Shown here: positions 6,445 through 6,986 of the stretch, piece after piece
Layout: each line of letters starts with the position of its first letter
Numbering within the stretch: the stretch's first letter is position 1
Assembly (NCBI GenBank): GCA_934132805.1
Contig: CAKPAB010000052.1
Span: forward strand, 1 to 6,986
Direction of reading: 5' to 3'
DNA from: an uncultured Clostridia bacterium
GTDB taxonomy: Bacteria; Bacillota; Clostridia; TANB77; CAG-508
DNA length: 6,986 nucleotides
Notes under the pieces: model-generated
Databases searched by the model: none
What the model was told of the DNA's origin: nothing
What the model saw: the letters and a program-made list of their open reading frames with translations, nothing else
Made by a program: the position numbers and the translations under genes

Positions 6445-6636
6445 GCGTTCAAAAATAAAAGGAGGTTGAAATATGTAATTAGATATAATAGATTTAATAA
6501 TAAAAAATATACCGTCACAAACAGAAATGCAAAATTGGGTTTCAAGACGTGTTTTTATCGTGCGCTTACGTAACTCGGTGTGTTGGGGCATGTTTTCTAT
6601 AATTAATTTTGCAATGTCTATTTTATTTTCTTTCAT
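6424..6636 (-). pseudogene. Small 70-codon ORF, probably a truncated copy of the same unknown gene
   Basis: The start is well supported by GGAGG (6646-6650) 9 nt before the ATG. The first ~30 residues (KENKIDIAKLIIENMPQHTE and a basic stretch RKRTIKTRL) look like genuine protein and match the plus-strand remnant. From about residue 34 the frame is simply the antisense of that remnant, so the second half is probably not real. It starts right after the U-tract of the terminator at 6651-6713, so expression would need read-through or another promoter. It could be a living short peptide, but a fragment created by an inverted fusion fits better. Confidence 0.4.
6461..6574 (+). pseudogene. Remnant of a small gene start; second codon is a stop
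   Basis: A perfect GGAGG (6461-6465) lies 7 nt before ATG (6473), but the next codon is TAA. The frame then stays open and reads LDIIDLIIKNIPSQTEM, continuing to about VRLRN. This segment matches the opposite-strand ORF at 6636 at 9 of 15 residues (DIIDLIIKNIPSQTE against DIAKLIIENMPQHTE). I do not recognise the protein. One base change at codon 2 would restore reading, which suggests a decayed gene. Its right-hand end cannot be placed exactly, because it runs into the inverted copy. Confidence 0.45.
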
Positions 6637-6650
6637 AATTTTTCACCTCC

Positions 6651-6713
6651 AAAAAAAATATAACTATGCAAATTCAAAATTTTTTGTATTTTGAATTTAC
6701 ACAGTTATATTTT
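6651..6713 (-). terminator. 25-bp hairpin and U-tract behind the lectin-like gene
   Basis: Arms 6689-6713 and 6655-6679 pair over 25 bp around a 9-nt loop, followed on the minus strand by T8. The two imperfect positions are G-U wobbles in minus-strand RNA but would be A-C mismatches in plus-strand RNA, so the hairpin is built for the leftward transcript. It begins 20 nt after the stop codon of the gene at 6733. A hairpin behind the variable region is also known to help target recognition in the Bordetella phage DGR, so a second role is possible. Confidence 0.85.
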
Positions 6714-6732
6714 AACACTCAATTTTAAAGTG

Positions 6733-6986
6733 CTACAAAGCGACCAACACTGAGCGGAAGCCATAATGGTAGGTCGGACTCCCACCCGAAACGCTGAACG
6801 CGAACGTACCAGCACTAGAGCCACCGCCGTAAACGCCTCCACGCTCGAAGAACGGATCGCCAGCGTAAGCGAAGTAAGAGGTGTCTTGATTCCATCCATT
6901 TCCACCTGTAACTCGTAGTGATGTTTCTAATATAGCATCTCCAAAACCATGAGTTGTACTTTTTACATTATTATATGCATTTCCAG
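6733..6986 (-). CDS. C-terminus of a probable DGR target protein with C-type-lectin-like fold (partial)
   Basis: The frame is open from the window edge to TAG at 6733-6735, giving the last 83 residues; the start lies outside. The order FGDAILETS, GWNQDTSYF, DPFFERGGVYGGGSSAGTFAF and GFRSVLVAL is the recurrent ending of C-type-lectin-like variable proteins diversified by retroelements in gut Firmicutes and their phages. The GFR motif near the end is typical. Upstream codons (6900-6986) are A/T-rich like the rest of the window, whereas the last ~55 codons switch to G/C-rich ones such as GCG, CCG, CGC and GGC. The N-terminal part, which would show the anchor or phage-structural context, is missing, so the carrier protein type is unknown. 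The retroelement role is inferred from family pattern and base composition. Confidence 0.8.
   Translation of the reverse strand, partial: GNAYNNVKSTTHGFGDAILETSLRVTGGNGWNQDTSYFAYAGDPFFERGGVYGGGSSAGTFAFSVSGGSPTYHYGFRSVLVAL
6736..6895 (-). other. Putative DGR variable region (VR)
   Basis: In 6736-6880 I count about 84 G/C out of 145 (about 58%), against clearly A/T-rich flanks. Only about 15 coding-strand adenines remain. Many codons end in C or T with varied first and second bases, as expected when AAY codons of a template are randomised. The segment ends at the stop codon, the normal location of a VR. Its template repeat and reverse transcriptase are not in the window, and exact boundaries need the template. 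Confidence 0.7.

Noticed and set aside
6331..6573. 80-codon plus-strand frame from ATG near 6335
   Set aside because: It reads straight through two intrinsic terminators and is in a different frame from the better-supported GGAGG-ATG at 6461-6475. It has no ribosome binding site of its own.
6424..6650. DGR template repeat or Avd accessory gene next to the variable region
   Set aside because: No stretch resembles the variable region, and the small ORF does not look like the Avd helical-bundle protein.
6705..6905. 66-codon minus-strand frame over the G/C-rich end
   Set aside because: It is an alternate frame of the lectin-like gene. The chosen frame carries the recognisable PFFERGG and GFRSVLV motifs and stays open to the window edge.

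Overview
The window looks like a piece of chromosome from a low-G+C Gram-positive bacterium, most likely an uncultured gut clostridial lineage. The evidence is strong A/T bias in codons and spacers, AAGGAGG-type ribosome binding sites, consensus vegetative promoters, and a groES-groEL operon behind CIRCE-type (HrcA) operators. The standard genetic code is used: TGG encodes Trp and TGA ends the ATPase gene. The species cannot be named from this sequence.

Left part (1-2401, minus strand). A tRNA-Gly(UCC) gene with a perfect consensus promoter lies downstream of groEL. groES and groEL form one leftward operon whose promoter carries two degenerate CIRCE-like inverted repeats. The groES-groEL spacer holds a 36-bp tandem repeat that would form short hairpins in the message.

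Middle (2402-4994, minus strand). An unrecognised 168-codon gene forms a self-contained unit with its own promoter and terminator. It is followed to the right by pyrG (CTP synthase). The pyrG leader looks like a transcription attenuator: a hairpin plus U-tract just after the promoter, with an A9 run ahead of the first C of the transcript.

Right part (5063-6986). A plus-strand AAA ATPase/DUF4143 gene with a shortened N-terminus is closed by two consecutive terminators. From the right edge, a minus-strand gene enters whose last ~55 codons are abruptly G+C-rich and adenine-poor. They encode a C-type-lectin-like ending (PFFERGG ... GFRSVLVAL). This is the signature of a variable region in a target gene of a diversity-generating retroelement (DGR). 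No reverse transcriptase or template repeat lies in the window, so the rest of the system must be elsewhere. A long transcribed hairpin follows this gene. Between it and the ATPase terminators are two inward-facing, diverged copies of the start of one small unknown gene.

The first ~5 kb is housekeeping chromosome. The right-hand ~0.7 kb is accessory and is the most interesting part.
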